Shown piece after piece: positions 24,301-36,520 of a DNA stretch of 64,000 bases. The position numbers were made by a program, and so were the translations under genes. The DNA comes from Hedera helix (taxonomy: Eukaryota > Streptophyta > Magnoliopsida > Apiales > Araliaceae), in the NCBI GenBank assembly GCA_947179155.2, contig OX359275.1, positions 37,010,808-37,074,807 on the forward strand. Reading direction: 5' to 3'. Below the pieces are notes generated by a model. That model did no database searches, had not been told where the DNA came from, and saw only the letters and a program-made list of their open reading frames with translations. The stretch's first letter is position 1. Every line of letters starts with the position of its first letter.

Positions 24301-27300
24301 CAGCATCGGCATCATTCTCTCCTCCAGCATCTTGAAAAGAGGTATTTTCATCAATCCCAGCACAATAGTGCGTAGTTTCGGTAGTTTTTTTTGTATTAGG
24401 CACAGGATGGGAACCACCAGAGGCTACAAAATTATCCTCTTCAAAATCACCATTAGGAGACAACTCACCCTCTTCTTTCTCAATTTCAGTGTGATCAACT
24501 GAATCTTCGTTGCACTTGTGCACGGTGGTGCTTTCTGTCAGACCTTCATTTGCTAATGGAACTGATCTCAAACCATCAGGTTGCTGCACAAAAGACATAC
24601 ATACTGATACCTCAGTAAAGAATACCAAAAATCAAAAGGGACACGAAACTGCAAAAAGGCACATAAGCAGTGGGTGCCTTCTATCACCACACACCCCCTC
24701 CAAGCGAGAGCCAACAAAAAAAAATCTTCAAGTTGGAGCATATATCAAACCCATACCTCCAATGAAACTGCAATATCAATGTTGCAAGTGACTCCATGAC
24801 CTTTTTCAGCAGCATGGTTTGCAGGCCTTTGAGCTGCATCCCGGCCTTGAAAATAAAAAATAAGAAGAAAAACAAATAAAAAGACTGGATAAAGGGCCAA
24901 TTAAACAATATAAATAATGTAAGCATGTCATCAAAACTAGCTTAGTACTAAAAAATGTGAACCTAATTTGAATTCTACGCTGATTTAGCAAGGAATGTTA
25001 TCCCTACCAATAGCAAGTGCTGCATCAGAACTGGCTGAACATTCAGCAGAAGCCACTGTTCCATTAGATCCAGACCCTTTATCGACAACAGCTGTATGCT
25101 TTAGATCTTTTTGTAGACAAAAGCCATATTCTTTGGCCAATATATTCCCATTTAACAAGCTCTTCCTGCCAGAATGTTTTTTATCTGGAGAAATAATTTC
25201 ATTCCCATTTGACAAAGGTTTTGATAGCTTAGAATTCATGGTTACAGCATCAGCACCAAGACCTCCATCTCTTTCTCTAACACTTGCAGCACTTTTTATT
25301 GCATGATGCCTAGATACCAAAGCAGCTTCAGAATCTTCGGAATCAAGAGGCCGACAAGGAACATTCAGCATTGGCTCCAAGAATGTTCTCCAAAGCCTCA
25401 TGGCTTTATTTGATTGCTCTTTGGATGTGCAAATTTCATCACATGAATACTTTATAAGTTTATAGAAGTCCTCATGAATGTCAGTATCAGAATAATCAAA
25501 CTTAAGATTTGGAGTTATAGGATGTCTGCATCCAGCAGCAATGCTGAGAAGCACATTATCCTCTTGCTGCCTCTTCTCCTTAAGTTCTTTGATCTCGGCC
25601 ACTAAGGCTGCACATTAAATACATGCACACAATAAGAAGCAAAACTATAGCATTTGGCTTCATGCAAAAACACATCAATATGCAACTTAAAAGAAATTCT
25701 TCAACTAAACTGACCCCCCCCCCCCCCCCCCCCTAAAAAAAAAACAATAAAACTGAAAAACTGGCGGGAGGCATAGTGGATGATTTTCAAAATTGGCATT
25801 TTGTACTGTTTTGTTTATTTATATAGAAAATCGGAGTTAAAGAATATAATCAAAGGCCCTATTAAAATTGTACAGTCCATTCAATCTGCATGCAGGTCCT
25901 ATAAAAAAAGACTTTCATCAAGTCCTTTAACCACAATGATCACTCAAAATGTAAAATGATTCAAAAAAGCTATCATGCAAATGATTGATGAGGATTTCAT
26001 TCTAATAATATCATTTTATCTATTGTTCTCAGACCCGGACCGGTCATCCAACCAGAAAAGATACCGGGTGGATGGGTCACTGGTTCAACTAGTAGTCGGA
26101 CCGTTATTGAATCGGTGACGTTATTAATATGTAATAAATAATAAATAATTAAATATATTAATTATTATTATATATTATATATAATATTTAGTAAATATGT
26201 AAAATTTATCTACACACACAAAAAAAAAAAAAACTATTTGTACAATGCTTACTTTATACAATTCAAATAAATACTAAATTTATAAATAAAAAAGATATTA
26301 AATCATGATCATAATTCAAAATTCAAGACTCAAGAGTGATAAAATCAAATACAAATGAACATAAACATCTCTAGGATACATTCAATCAAATTCGGTAAAA
26401 AAAAATAAAGTTATTTGTACAATGTTTACTTTATACAATTCAAATAAATATTAATTCTATATGAAAAGAAAGATATTAAATCATGATCATAACTCAAAAC
26501 TCAATCAATGATACAAATGATACATTTAATTAAGTTCAAATGCTTAAATTTAAAAAATAAAAAAGGTAAGGAACCGGTAAAATCGGTAACCGGGTCAACT
26601 GGTCCGACTGCCGGGTCACTGGGTTTTGGCCAAAACTGATTTTTTGGGTTAAACCAGACCGAAGGGCCAACCGGTTCCCCTTTTTTCCGGTCAAACCGAC
26701 AGTTCAGTCCGGGTTTGATTACCTTAATTTTATCCTCAACCAAAAAGATAAAGCAAAGAGCAGAACAAATAATCTTTCGCATTGCCTCATCATCAGTTTT
26801 CAGTTACGTCACAAAAAAGCAATAGCAGCACCCAACTATATCTAGCAATAACAAATGGACAATTTCCACTCACATTTTGTGCTCAAGTTCTTCGAATCTT
26901 GTTGCTTGAAATAGAAACTACGGTGATCAAGCGACTTATAATGGTTTTTGGCATAGATTTCAGCCCAAACCTTGTTGAAATCTAAACGACATTTTGACCA
27001 CTCCTCCTGTTTCTGATTCAGGCGGGTTAGTATAACAGGCAGCGAAAGGGATGGATTTTTACGTAATATGTCCACGGCATCCAGGCCATGATCACCATAT
27101 AGACGTTCAATGCACCTTAAATTAAGAGCTAGAAGAGACAAGTGGGAAAGAAAATATATCAGCAGACAAATGAGGGGAAAATCAGTAAGTGAAACACATA
27201 AAATTAAAATGAAATTGTAGTGGCATCACAAACCAGTGAAGTGGTCTTCGATGGGGATGGGGTTCTCTAAATTGATAGCATTGTCATTAATGCTGTTCAA

Positions 27301-30300
27301 TAACTCCTCCGCACGCTTGGCAGTTGAACTCACAGATTCCAACAGCATGTCCAGCTCAAATCTGAATTCATCAAATTAAGCCTTATTGTCACCTAAGCCA
27401 AGCAATAATACAGAACATTGCAATGACCAAATAGGAAAGTCTAAACCCCTCAAAGGAGATCTACTTCACCTTTGACCGAAAATCAAAAGCTATATCGACA
27501 AATTCATAGTAACATTAAAAGATCTTAGAAATAACATTACAAGAAAAATTAATCAGATCTAACTAATCATTTTCTTAACCTCAATGTTATCGCGCATGCG
27601 CGCTTGTATCTTTTACTTCTGCCTTGAGACAACAAGAGTAGGTGAATGTTGGAAACTCAAGATTACACAAAAATGGGACCATAACAAGTAAAATAAGTCT
27701 AGAAATCTCAACACAAAAAGGGTGCCATAATAAGTAACATAAATCGAGAAATCTAGAGAGAGAATTCGGAAATAAATAGAGGCAGAATGTTTACCTATCA
27801 TCTTCACATCTAAATAAACTTTCTTCATACTGGTTTCTGCGCATATGTTTAAAAGAGTAATCCTCGCTACCTGAAGTCACAGATACCCAATAATCATTCA
27901 ACACCTGAGCTCCAAACTCTGATCTCTGGCTTGCTGATGGTATTGGATACTGCAAAGAGAGAGGTTCCAAACATAGAGTGATTAGCACGGACACCAATAG
28001 TATCCAGACAAGCAAAAGAAGATAGTATGATATTCGTACATCCTCGGGAAGGAGTCTGTAACTAGAAGTGCACCGCTGACAGTTGGAGAGATCGAGCTCT
28101 TGAATGGATTTCCCCCAATACTTCTCCTTAACTGATTTTGATGCAAGCCCTTCATTGCAGAAATATTCTGCTATTAACCCAACGACTTCATCAGGCTTTC
28201 CAGAACACAAACTATAATATAAATATCAAAGTAGTAGCTTAAACCAAGTGAACAGGTAAATTCACCCACCTTTCACAATCATGGAATTAAATTAATTAAT
28301 GTACATGATATATGACACACAACAAGAAATTAAAATACACCTGTGGTCCTATTAAAGGTGAACAGAAGGAAACCATCACTTACTTTTGCTCATTACACCA
28401 GCAAGAAATCCATCTGCAAAATAAGGGCTGATAAGAAAAATAAAAAGAAAAAACAGACTGAGCTGCTTGAGCAATTTTATTTACGGCAAGTACCAATTTT
28501 TTCACAGCGCTCCAAAAATTCATTGAACCCTTCCATAAGATCTGGGTATTTCCCAATCAAATCTGCAACCTGAAACAAGACCAAATTCAAATCAGATTAA
28601 ATCCAAAGAATTGGAGAGGGGAATCTAGTGTATGCAATTTCTAAATCTAGTAAAAGCAAAAAATAGGGGTTTTATTGCGATCTTATACTCTTTTACTCAT
28701 TTTGTACTTGTACATTTATGTTTTATGGAGCACAAATAAAACAGTTGCTTACTCTCAAGAAACATACATCAATAAAGTTTTAGTTGACTATTAAAATAGT
28801 AGTATTAATTTCAAGGTTGAATAGGAGACTAAAAAACATTTTTTTAACCATAAATGATGATCTGTGAGCATAGAGCCAAAAGCATTTAACAAATACATTA
28901 AAACCAAAGGATGGCACTCTGTTACTCCCACCAAATTTCCATAAAGTTGCAAAACAGTTTCATAAATTAACAGATGACAGATGCCATATCTATAAGCCAA
29001 TGAAAAGCCAGAACAGAATGATGATAGTAACCGAGTTCTAAACAATGACTTTACATAGTGATTGAAATAGCCACTCAACACAGTCAAATTGTAATGACTT
29101 CAACAATTAGCCTCTAAATAAGAAGCAGAAAAATAACCAAAAATTAGCATGATCAGCTTGATACATACCAAACCTTGTAATTCCTTTCTTGTAATTATTT
29201 CTGTGCTATAAATATGAAGACACTTCAAAAATGCCTGATAATCATCTGTATTTCGTAGTCTCTCTTTCACTATCTCACAGAAAGCGAACTCTTGTTTGTA
29301 CATGCCTGGCACGATTGAGCAAAGCAAATGGTAGACGTTAGCACAAAAATAAAGTTGTTGATAACATATGGTAGACATATTGAGTCTACGACTTCAAGAT
29401 GCAGGCATATGAAATTAATAATGATATATTTCTTTCCAAGATGAAGAGATAACTTAAAAAAGGTTTTACAATTGATATCTTTTTGCATATTGACCACATA
29501 TTACTTTTTTTCATTTGATAAGTAAACACGCCATACCAGCCAAAACAGAAGTGCAGTGATAGAATATCATCAATTCGAAACCACAAAACAAAATACATGA
29601 AAACTGCTTTTAGACCCAAAAATATAATATCTTCAATTTGAAACCACAGAAAAAAATACATGCCCACTGCTTTTAGACCCAGAAAAGCCAGACTATAACC
29701 CCAAACACAAGTAACATAAGATGATCATCTCTACACGTATCAATTAACTAACAACAATAACATTAACTTACTTTTCAAGGCATCTTTATCATCATAAGGG
29801 GCCAAAACTGGATCCCCTCCAAAGTTATCAACCTTCAGGGCAGATTTCCGTCTGTCAGATAGATGATGAATATCATGCTCAGGGTCTCTGTAATCCTTAT
29901 CACGATTTCTCCTATCCCTGCTCTCTTTTTCAGCACGCTTTCTCTGCTCCTTGTGCAACTTAATCATTGTTTTGTCATCATCTAAATCAGGACGCTCAAC
30001 ACCTAGATCACGTACAGTGTTTGGAGCAAGGATCCTGTCCCGTCGGAAGCGTTGCTGCAAAAAGATACAAGAGGTGCATCCTCTTTATCACTAAGAAGTG
30101 AAATAAAATGAGCATAAATGCAAAAAAAAAAAAAAATGAAGTAAAGAAATCACTTTGTCCATATGTGCGCCACGTAGTGTAAGCACAGGAGAGCTCCGCT
30201 CCTCATAGAGATGCAAAGGTTGCCTGCTAAGTGTAGCATGGTGTTCTGATGCAACTGCTGAAGCATCAGGCAAAAATCTTATGAACTCATCAAGCAGATC

Positions 30301-31840
30301 CTGATGATCATCAAAAAGCGCAGCTACCTGAAATTTATGGATTTACAACATATAATCAGCATAAACATGAGATGGTTTAAGATAAAGAATATTTTATTTT
30401 TGTAGATAAAACACATATATAACAAAATTACCTCATGGTAGACCTCATCAATACCCTTATGCTCCTTACGATACATATTCAATATGTCTAAAAAAGATTT
30501 GTACACGTAATCATCATCTTGAAATCGTGTCTGCAAGAGGGAAAGGAGTTAATATGTTAAGCCTATGCCTATGAAACCAATATCAGCAACACAGAATAAT
30601 ATAATAGAACATCAAGCTCACCTTTATCTTGTTTACAAAACTTATAGCCTCTTCGAACTCAACGGATCTCTTGGGTTGCGTCTCTTCCTCCTCAATAAGA
30701 GTGATTTCATAGCCTTTGGGCAAGAAGGTATTGAACCCAAAAATTAAATTATTGTGCCCTTTAAATAATTCTTTCACCCTCTCAATGACACCAGGGGTTT
30801 TGATTCTGAAAGATAAAATGAATCAAACACGTGTTACACATGTTATGTGCAAAGACCATCTGAAACATTGCAATCCTATAGAAGGGGTCACATGTATACC
30901 TTTGGGCCTTAAAATCTTTCATTACGTCAAGAAACATGTCATATTTCTCCCTCTGATCTTCAAACATGTCCTTAACTTCCTTCAAATAAGTTAATGCATC
31001 ACTGGTTGTAAGTTTCTGCACAGCAACACCAGAACCTGCACCTGTGCCTCCACCACCACCAGCGCCGCTGCCTCCTCCAGGGATTTGAGGTTGCCCATAT
31101 CTTCATCACCAGCACAAAAAAAAAGTGTTAAGAAAAAACAATAAGGAAAAGGAAAATCAAACTTAGTACCAAATATACTGATAGATGTATCAATAAATCT
31201 AACAAATAACACAATTGCAGTGAACTGTACATGCAATTTCTCTTTCTTTTTTCACTTCATATTCTTAACAAGATAACATGATCTCATCCCACTGTCACCT
31301 AGCTGAGAATTATGGATTGTTGCTAATTGAGGAACACATAAATAAAGTACAAAGCACCAAATCAACTATTTGGCTTAGTACAGACCTGTTACCTCCTTTT
31401 TGCACGACTTAGAAATCATGCACAAAGATCACAATTTTATTCCAAAATCTTCGCTAAAGTTTTCTCATCAAATCAACCTAATCAATTTTTTAATTTGGTA
31501 AAAAAGGTACCAACCCTATTGATCACAAAATTCCCAATCAATCAAACCTATAACAAGCTACAAAACCTTAATTCACAAACAAGCCCCTTCCAAAGCTCAA
31601 AATTTTTTACAGTAACGACCATCAAATTTTGTAAGGAAAGAAAAAAAAAACTAATTGCATGTAGAAAAAATTACAAGTACAAAAATTTATGTTTAGAATC
31701 AACCATGAGTAATCAGAAGACATCAAACAAAGAAACATTCAGTCAAATTAAACATATAGAAAAACTTACGATTCTCCACGAGAAGAAACAAACGGCCGCT
31801 TAAATTGTGAGTTTACATAATCATCTCGTAATCGCTTCAT
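21362..31840 (-). CDS. SNL: SIN3-like transcriptional corepressor, complete 22-exon gene
   Basis: Exons: 31840-31770, 31100-30900, 30805-30622, 30530-30432, 30327-30154, 30054-29772, 29305-29169, 28569-28494, 28413-28384, 28170-28040, 27949-27795, 27361-27234, 27128-26874, 25607-25008, 24845-24757, 24583-23969, 23766-23666, 23566-23428, 23349-23200, 23094-22931, 22533-22422, 21493-21362. The sum is 4026 nt, 1341 residues, within the family range. PAH1 lies at about residues 54-120 (KLTTSDALTYLKEVKDMFED), PAH2 at about 135-205 (EFEEAISFVNKIKTRFQDDD) and PAH3 at about 340-405. The HDAC-interaction region (SIQELDLSNCQRCTSSYRLL, then TSGSEDYSFKHMRRNQYEES) follows, then a very acidic stretch (about 910-1010) and the conserved C-terminal domain (RVFYGNDTFYVLFRLHQ, ISYVLDTEDFF). 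SIN3 scaffolds bring histone deacetylases to repressors in the nucleus. A 5' UTR intron is visible (acceptor just before AGATG; donor at 31955). The exon 10 acceptor is the least certain junction. Confidence 0.96.
25714..25733. repeat. Poly-C run, 20 bp, SNL intron 13
   Basis: Twenty consecutive C on the + strand followed by a run of A, about 110 bp from the start of exon 14. Confidence 0.95.
26029..26718. mobile_element. TIR transposon remnant in SNL intron 13
   Basis: The ends TCAGACCCGGACCG and (reverse complement of the right) TCAAACCCGGACTG pair at 12 of 14 positions. Both arms are rich in ACCGG/CCGGT motifs. The interior is AT-rich and contains an imperfect tandem duplication (about 26221-26400 and 26401-26540, each with atttgtacaatg and gatattaaatcatgatcat). 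No target duplication was identified and there is no transposase. Superfamily is not assigned. Confidence 0.6.
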
Positions 31841-32155
31841 CTCTGCAAAACATAAACCAAGACAAAGTTTTTCCAGAAAACCAAAAATCACAAACAACAA
31901 ATAAAGAAATGAAATGTTTCTCTCTATTTAACAAATCAAATTGCGGAAAACTCACCTCTGAAGCTTCCTCTAGATTATTAGAATTCACAGCAGATATTGT
32001 CTATATCAAGTTTTCAAATAAAGAATTCTCCTCTCATTTTGTTTTCCTCCCTCTCTAACGTTGCTAAAGAACAGTTTAAGAAAAAATGAGGTAGAAAGAA
32101 GGAAACGGAGCTGAATTTATTTTTGCATTTGGTAGAGGCGAGGCGAGACCAGGAC

Positions 32156-32162
32156 TTATATA
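32156..32162 (-). promoter_or_regulatory. Probable TATA box of the SIN3-like gene
   Basis: On the minus strand TATATAA sits within gtttatataagtcc, about 200 bp upstream of the 5' UTR donor at 31955. Transcription would then start near 32125, giving a short leader exon (about 32125-31956) spliced to the exon with the start codon. Spacing is typical but unproven. Confidence 0.5.
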
Positions 32163-32469
32163 AACCCAAATATATAATACTAATATCGGATTTCAAAATT
32201 GGTTTGCGATTCAACCCTTGGGCTAAGAATTTACAACCATCACGTGGTTTGGGCTTTTTATCAATTTCAGGACCCAAATTTAGATAAATTACACATTATA
32301 ATACTTTTTAGAAAGTAATTATAAAAAAGATACATCTTAAAAATATTTACAAAAAGAGTACTTTTTTTAAAATATATTTATAAAATTAGTATATTCTTAT
32401 TCCTTTAATTTAGTTGGATAATTTTAAAATTCAAATTTTAAAAAATCAATCGCGTAAATCAATGCATCT

Positions 32470-32780
32470 CATCTCTCTCTGTACCAGAAAACAAAAACAC
32501 TACATCTCATCTCTGTGCATCTCATCTCTCCCCCTCCAGCTTTCTCTCTCCTCTCCCCTCCAGCTTTCTCTCTCCTCTCCCCTCCTCCGCCTGCCCCCAC
32601 CCCCCTCTATGGATCTCATCTCTTCCCCTTCCCCCGCCTGCCTCCTCCCACCTCCCCCTCCACCTCCAGCCTTCTCTTTTCCCTCCTCCGTCCCCCGTCC
32701 CCCGCCCCCGCCTGCCCCCTCTCCCACCTACCTCCTCCCTCCCCTGTCCGCCTCCCTCCCCCTCCCTCCTCCCTTTCCCG
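32470..32780. repeat. Polypyrimidine (C/T-rich) low-complexity block
   Basis: Nearly pure C/T on the + strand, with repeats such as ccagctttctctctcctctcc and catctcatctct. Overlapping ORFs on both strands (Ser/Pro/Leu-rich or Gly/Arg/Glu-rich) arise from composition. Confidence 0.85.
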
Positions 32781-32796
32781 TATAATTTTTTTTTTA

Positions 32797-32962
32797 ATAC
32801 AGTAACCATTTTTTTATATTCCAGTTAGTAACCAAACTTTCATACAAAGGTAACCATTTTAGTTTTTGTGTGTAACCAAATAGTGATAAAAAAAAATTCA
32901 ATACAGTAAATATTTTTTTTATATTCCAGTTGGTAACTAAACATTCATACAAAGATAAATCT
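32797..32962. repeat. Imperfect tandem duplication, period about 102 bp
   Basis: The segments starting atacagtaacc (32797) and atacagtaaat (32899) both continue tttttttatattccagtt, ggtaac and ttcatacaaag. They adjoin the minisatellite and share the ggtaac/gttacc core with it. Confidence 0.7.
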
Positions 32963-33018
32963 AGGTTACCAAACACTGTTATGGAGGTAACCAATTCCTG
33001 AATTTGTAGTAACTAGTT

Positions 33019-33257
33019 TTGGTTACCTTTGTATTAAGGGTTGGTTACTTTTATATTAAAGTTTGATTACCTTTGTATTAAAGGTTGGTTACATCTGTAT
33101 TAAAGTTTAGTTACCTTTATATTAAATGTCGGTTATCTTTATATTAAAGTTTGGTTACCCTTGTATTCAAGGTTGGTTACCTTTTGTATTAAGATTTGGT
33201 TACCTTTTGTATTAAAGGTTGGTTGCCTCTATTAAGGTTTGGTTACCTTATTACTAT
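33019..33257. repeat. Minisatellite, about 22-bp unit
   Basis: About ten to eleven diverged units of the form ggttacctttgtattaaagt, 21-23 bp each, in one orientation. Units vary at the gttac core and in the length of the T/A runs. Confidence 0.85.
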
Positions 33258-35204
33258 AAGCAAAAACCTACTATGTTAGATTTTCCAGCCACCAACAAGT
33301 GTAATGATTGAAAATGGTCAATTTGTTGGGCATCTCACGGAGCAGTTACTTCCATGTATATCCCCTAATATTATACATTTTCCCTTTTTATTCCCTTTTT
33401 GTTTCTCCATTGATGAACATGACCAATCTTTTCTCCAATGATAGAAACAAATCAACAACAAAAAAGCATAAATTTGAAAAAAAAAAAGAATTCGAGTTCG
33501 TGGTGGACGGTGAGAGATGGCCATTCCAGATCTTCTTTCTCTGCCATTTCTTTTCCTTTCTATTCGTGAGTTGCTTATCAGAATGATAGTTTTTTATTTT
33601 TATTTTGTATTGTGGATTTTTGTTTTGGTAACTGCCACATATGACAGTTAATTATCCTTGATTTAAGGAATTCCTTATTTGTAGGAAACTGAATGATTTA
33701 ATAAATTTATCTTGTTGTAGTCTTTTTGTAATTATTTTGTATGTGTTTTATTTTTGTAATTACTTTATAATTGTTGTATATTAATGTTAAGGACCCAAAT
33801 TTTGTATCCTCTTACGAGTCTACGAAATATCCGTATTCGTATCCGCAAAATAATTTTACTAACAACTAATTTGAACTCGTGAGTCGAGACAAGTCAATTC
33901 ATTAAAATATTAGCTTTTAATTTTCTAACACTATGAAAATGGAAAAGATTTTATTCATATCAAATCTTCTTAAATAACAAATAAATTAAGCAAAAATTTA
34001 TTATGATTCGTTTAACAGAGTTAGTTTATTTTAAAAAGATACGTGTTAGCAAAAAAAATAAACGTACTTTTAACTATAAAAATAATTTTTTTAAAAGTTA
34101 AGATACTTGCACACAAATTTTAATATAATAATTATATCCCTGCAAAGTTTAGTTAAACTTCTTCTAAACATAAAATAACATGTTTAATTTTGATAATATT
34201 CATTTTAACGGAATATGACTATTTTAATCTTAACATTTTAAATAACTTTTTAAAAATTTAGTTCATGTCAAAATGCAAAGCATCATTAATCTATTTCTTT
34301 CTTAATCAACTAAATGATTTAACAATTTTAAAATTGTATACTTGTAGATTGGCAACTTCTTTTTTTCTTTTGTTAATCACCTTTTTAATTATGTCATTTT
34401 AATTTTTTCATTGGTTGATTCATTTGAACAACTTTCACTAAACGGGCATAGACTCTAGTTATAACCTAATAGTTATAAGAAAGGAGTGGGAGATTAGCAA
34501 CTCTTTCCAATTAAGTATTTTCAGAGTCATTTGATCCTTTTGGTATTCGACAACTCTTACAAGCCCCAATAAGAAATAAAACTCACACTAATCTCAAAGA
34601 AAAAAATTAAGCTACACATAAAAGAATAATACAAGCTCTATATATAAATGAGGAATAAATTTTATGCGTTCTCAGCAAGAAGAGAACTTAAATGCATAAG
34701 ATGTCATGAGTTCAATCTTAACCACCCTATAAAAACTTCGTCGAATTGCAAGAAATGCTCATGTATTACTATTAATCCATCTACGAAATGAATATTAATG
34801 TTTTCATACAGTATGACGAAGTTAGGAAAGTGCAACTTGGACAAATTTGCTTTCATTCCACTCAAAAACACAAAAACAAAATCTAAGTAAATGAATATTA
34901 TAGAGCTCTTGAAATAATAACCAAATCCCACACTTATTTTTTATTTTAAATTTACGGGATATATATTTTATGTAATTTAGATAAAAATAAGAAAATAACA
35001 TCTAGTATGACACGCTAAATAAATCATCTAAATATCATGCCGATATAATAACATAGATTAATAAACTGACACATTTGTAAATATATTGTCCGCGTGAATT
35101 ATACATATTTAAGTTTATTTGAAGGATTAAATTAAGTAGGACTTATATTCCCTTGTATAATATATACGAGGACTAGGAAACTCGTTCCCTTTCTCCTCTA
35201 ATTT

Positions 35205-35402
35205 GTGTTTGATTGCATCTTAACAGTCAACCTCTTAATGGATCTTAATAGCCCATATGTTTATATTAAGAGATCATCTGAATAGTTAAGAAACAAATAT
35301 GAGTCTAAACCATTCAGATGACCTCTTAATACAAAATTATAGATTGTTAAAATGTATTAAGAGGTAAGTTGTTAATATTCATTAAGATGTAATCAAACAA
35401 CA
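35205..35402. mobile_element. Fold-back MITE
   Basis: The left end TGTTTGATTGCATCTTAA and the right-end reverse complement TGTTTGATTACATCTTAA match at all but one base. Further inward both arms carry acctcttaat and tcatctgaat. About 198 bp, no ORF. Target duplication not clear. Confidence 0.7.
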
Positions 35403-36347
35403 CCCAAGTCCTCATACGGAAAGATGTTATTTTAAGAATTTCTAAACTTCACTCGATTTGGGCTTTTATCCATTTCAAATTTTGTGAACTGGCTTGTTAC
35501 AACTTCTAATGAGCCCAAGAAGAAAATATGAAGTGTCCTTGTTAGGATATGTAATATCCGCAAATTGACTTTAATAGCAACTGGTTTAAACACATGACAA
35601 ATTAATTCATCAAGATATTAATTTTTGATTTTTTAAAACTATAGAAATGGGAAAGATTGATTGATGTTGGTAGGCTTTCTGGTTATGTTTATTTCAAAAT
35701 CTTCTAAAATAACAAACATATTGTGCGGAAATTTATTATGATTCATTTAAAAGAGTTATTTTATTTTTAACAAGATTTACGTTGGCGGAAAAGAATCTGA
35801 TGTACTTATTAAAAATTAAGATACTTAAACTCAAGTCTTAATATAATTCCCACAAAAATTAAATTAAACTTCTTCTGAACATAAAAGAACATATTTAATT
35901 TGACAATATTCATTTTAATAAGGTATGACTGATTTAATTTTAACTAATTAAACAACTTTTCAAAAAAATTGTTCGTGTCAAAAGGCCACATGTGATTATT
36001 TATAACACATTCCTAAAAGGTTGACGATATTGTCAAATCTATGGATGTTGTCGACATACTAAATATTGCATCATTAATTTAATTATCTCATGAGTCCGTG
36101 CGTAACATGTGCAAAGAACAGTTTTTTTATAATTTTTTTTTTTTTATATTATACTATATTAATATAATAATTATAAAAAACAAGAGGTATATATTTAACT
36201 GTAAAAACGAATTATTAAAAGTTAAGATTCTTACACTCAAATCTTAATATATTTTCCGCAAAATTAGATTACGCTTCTTCAAAATATTAGAGAATATGTT
36301 TAGTTTTGACAATACTCATTTTAATGGGACATGACAAATTTTAACAA

Positions 36348-36520
36348 GAATAAGTTTACGTGTACACAACAATCGGACACAACATTTGACACTACACTTA
36401 TTCACATAATTAAATAATGTTGTGTGATATTGAAATTTGTGCCACATAACACTATTTAATAATATGAATGAGTGTAGTGTTCAGATATTATGGTCGATTA
36501 TTGTATAAGTAAACTTATCC
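36348..36520. mobile_element. Mutator-type MITE, GAATAAGT family (copy 2)
   Basis: Termini GAATAAGTTTAC and (reverse complement) GGATAAGTTTAC. Flanks ttttaacaa (36339-36347) and ttctaacaa (36521-36529) match 8/9, as a 9-bp Mutator-type target duplication would. The two arms pair along most of the 173 bp (actacactYattcaYat). The other copies of the surrounding duplication lack this insertion. Confidence 0.85.

Noticed and set aside
23995..24375. His/Ser-rich ORFs on the + strand
   Set aside because: They are antisense shadows of the acidic exon 16 of the SIN3-like gene.
28213..28384. Frameshift in the SIN3-like gene between exons 9 and 10
   Set aside because: A downstream acceptor (ttaatag before 28170) restores the frame and gives a plausible protein, so no lesion is needed.
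32414..32809. Overlapping long ORFs on both strands (Ser/Pro/Leu and Gly/Arg/Glu rich)
   Set aside because: They arise from a C/T-rich low-complexity block; no domain and no codon structure.
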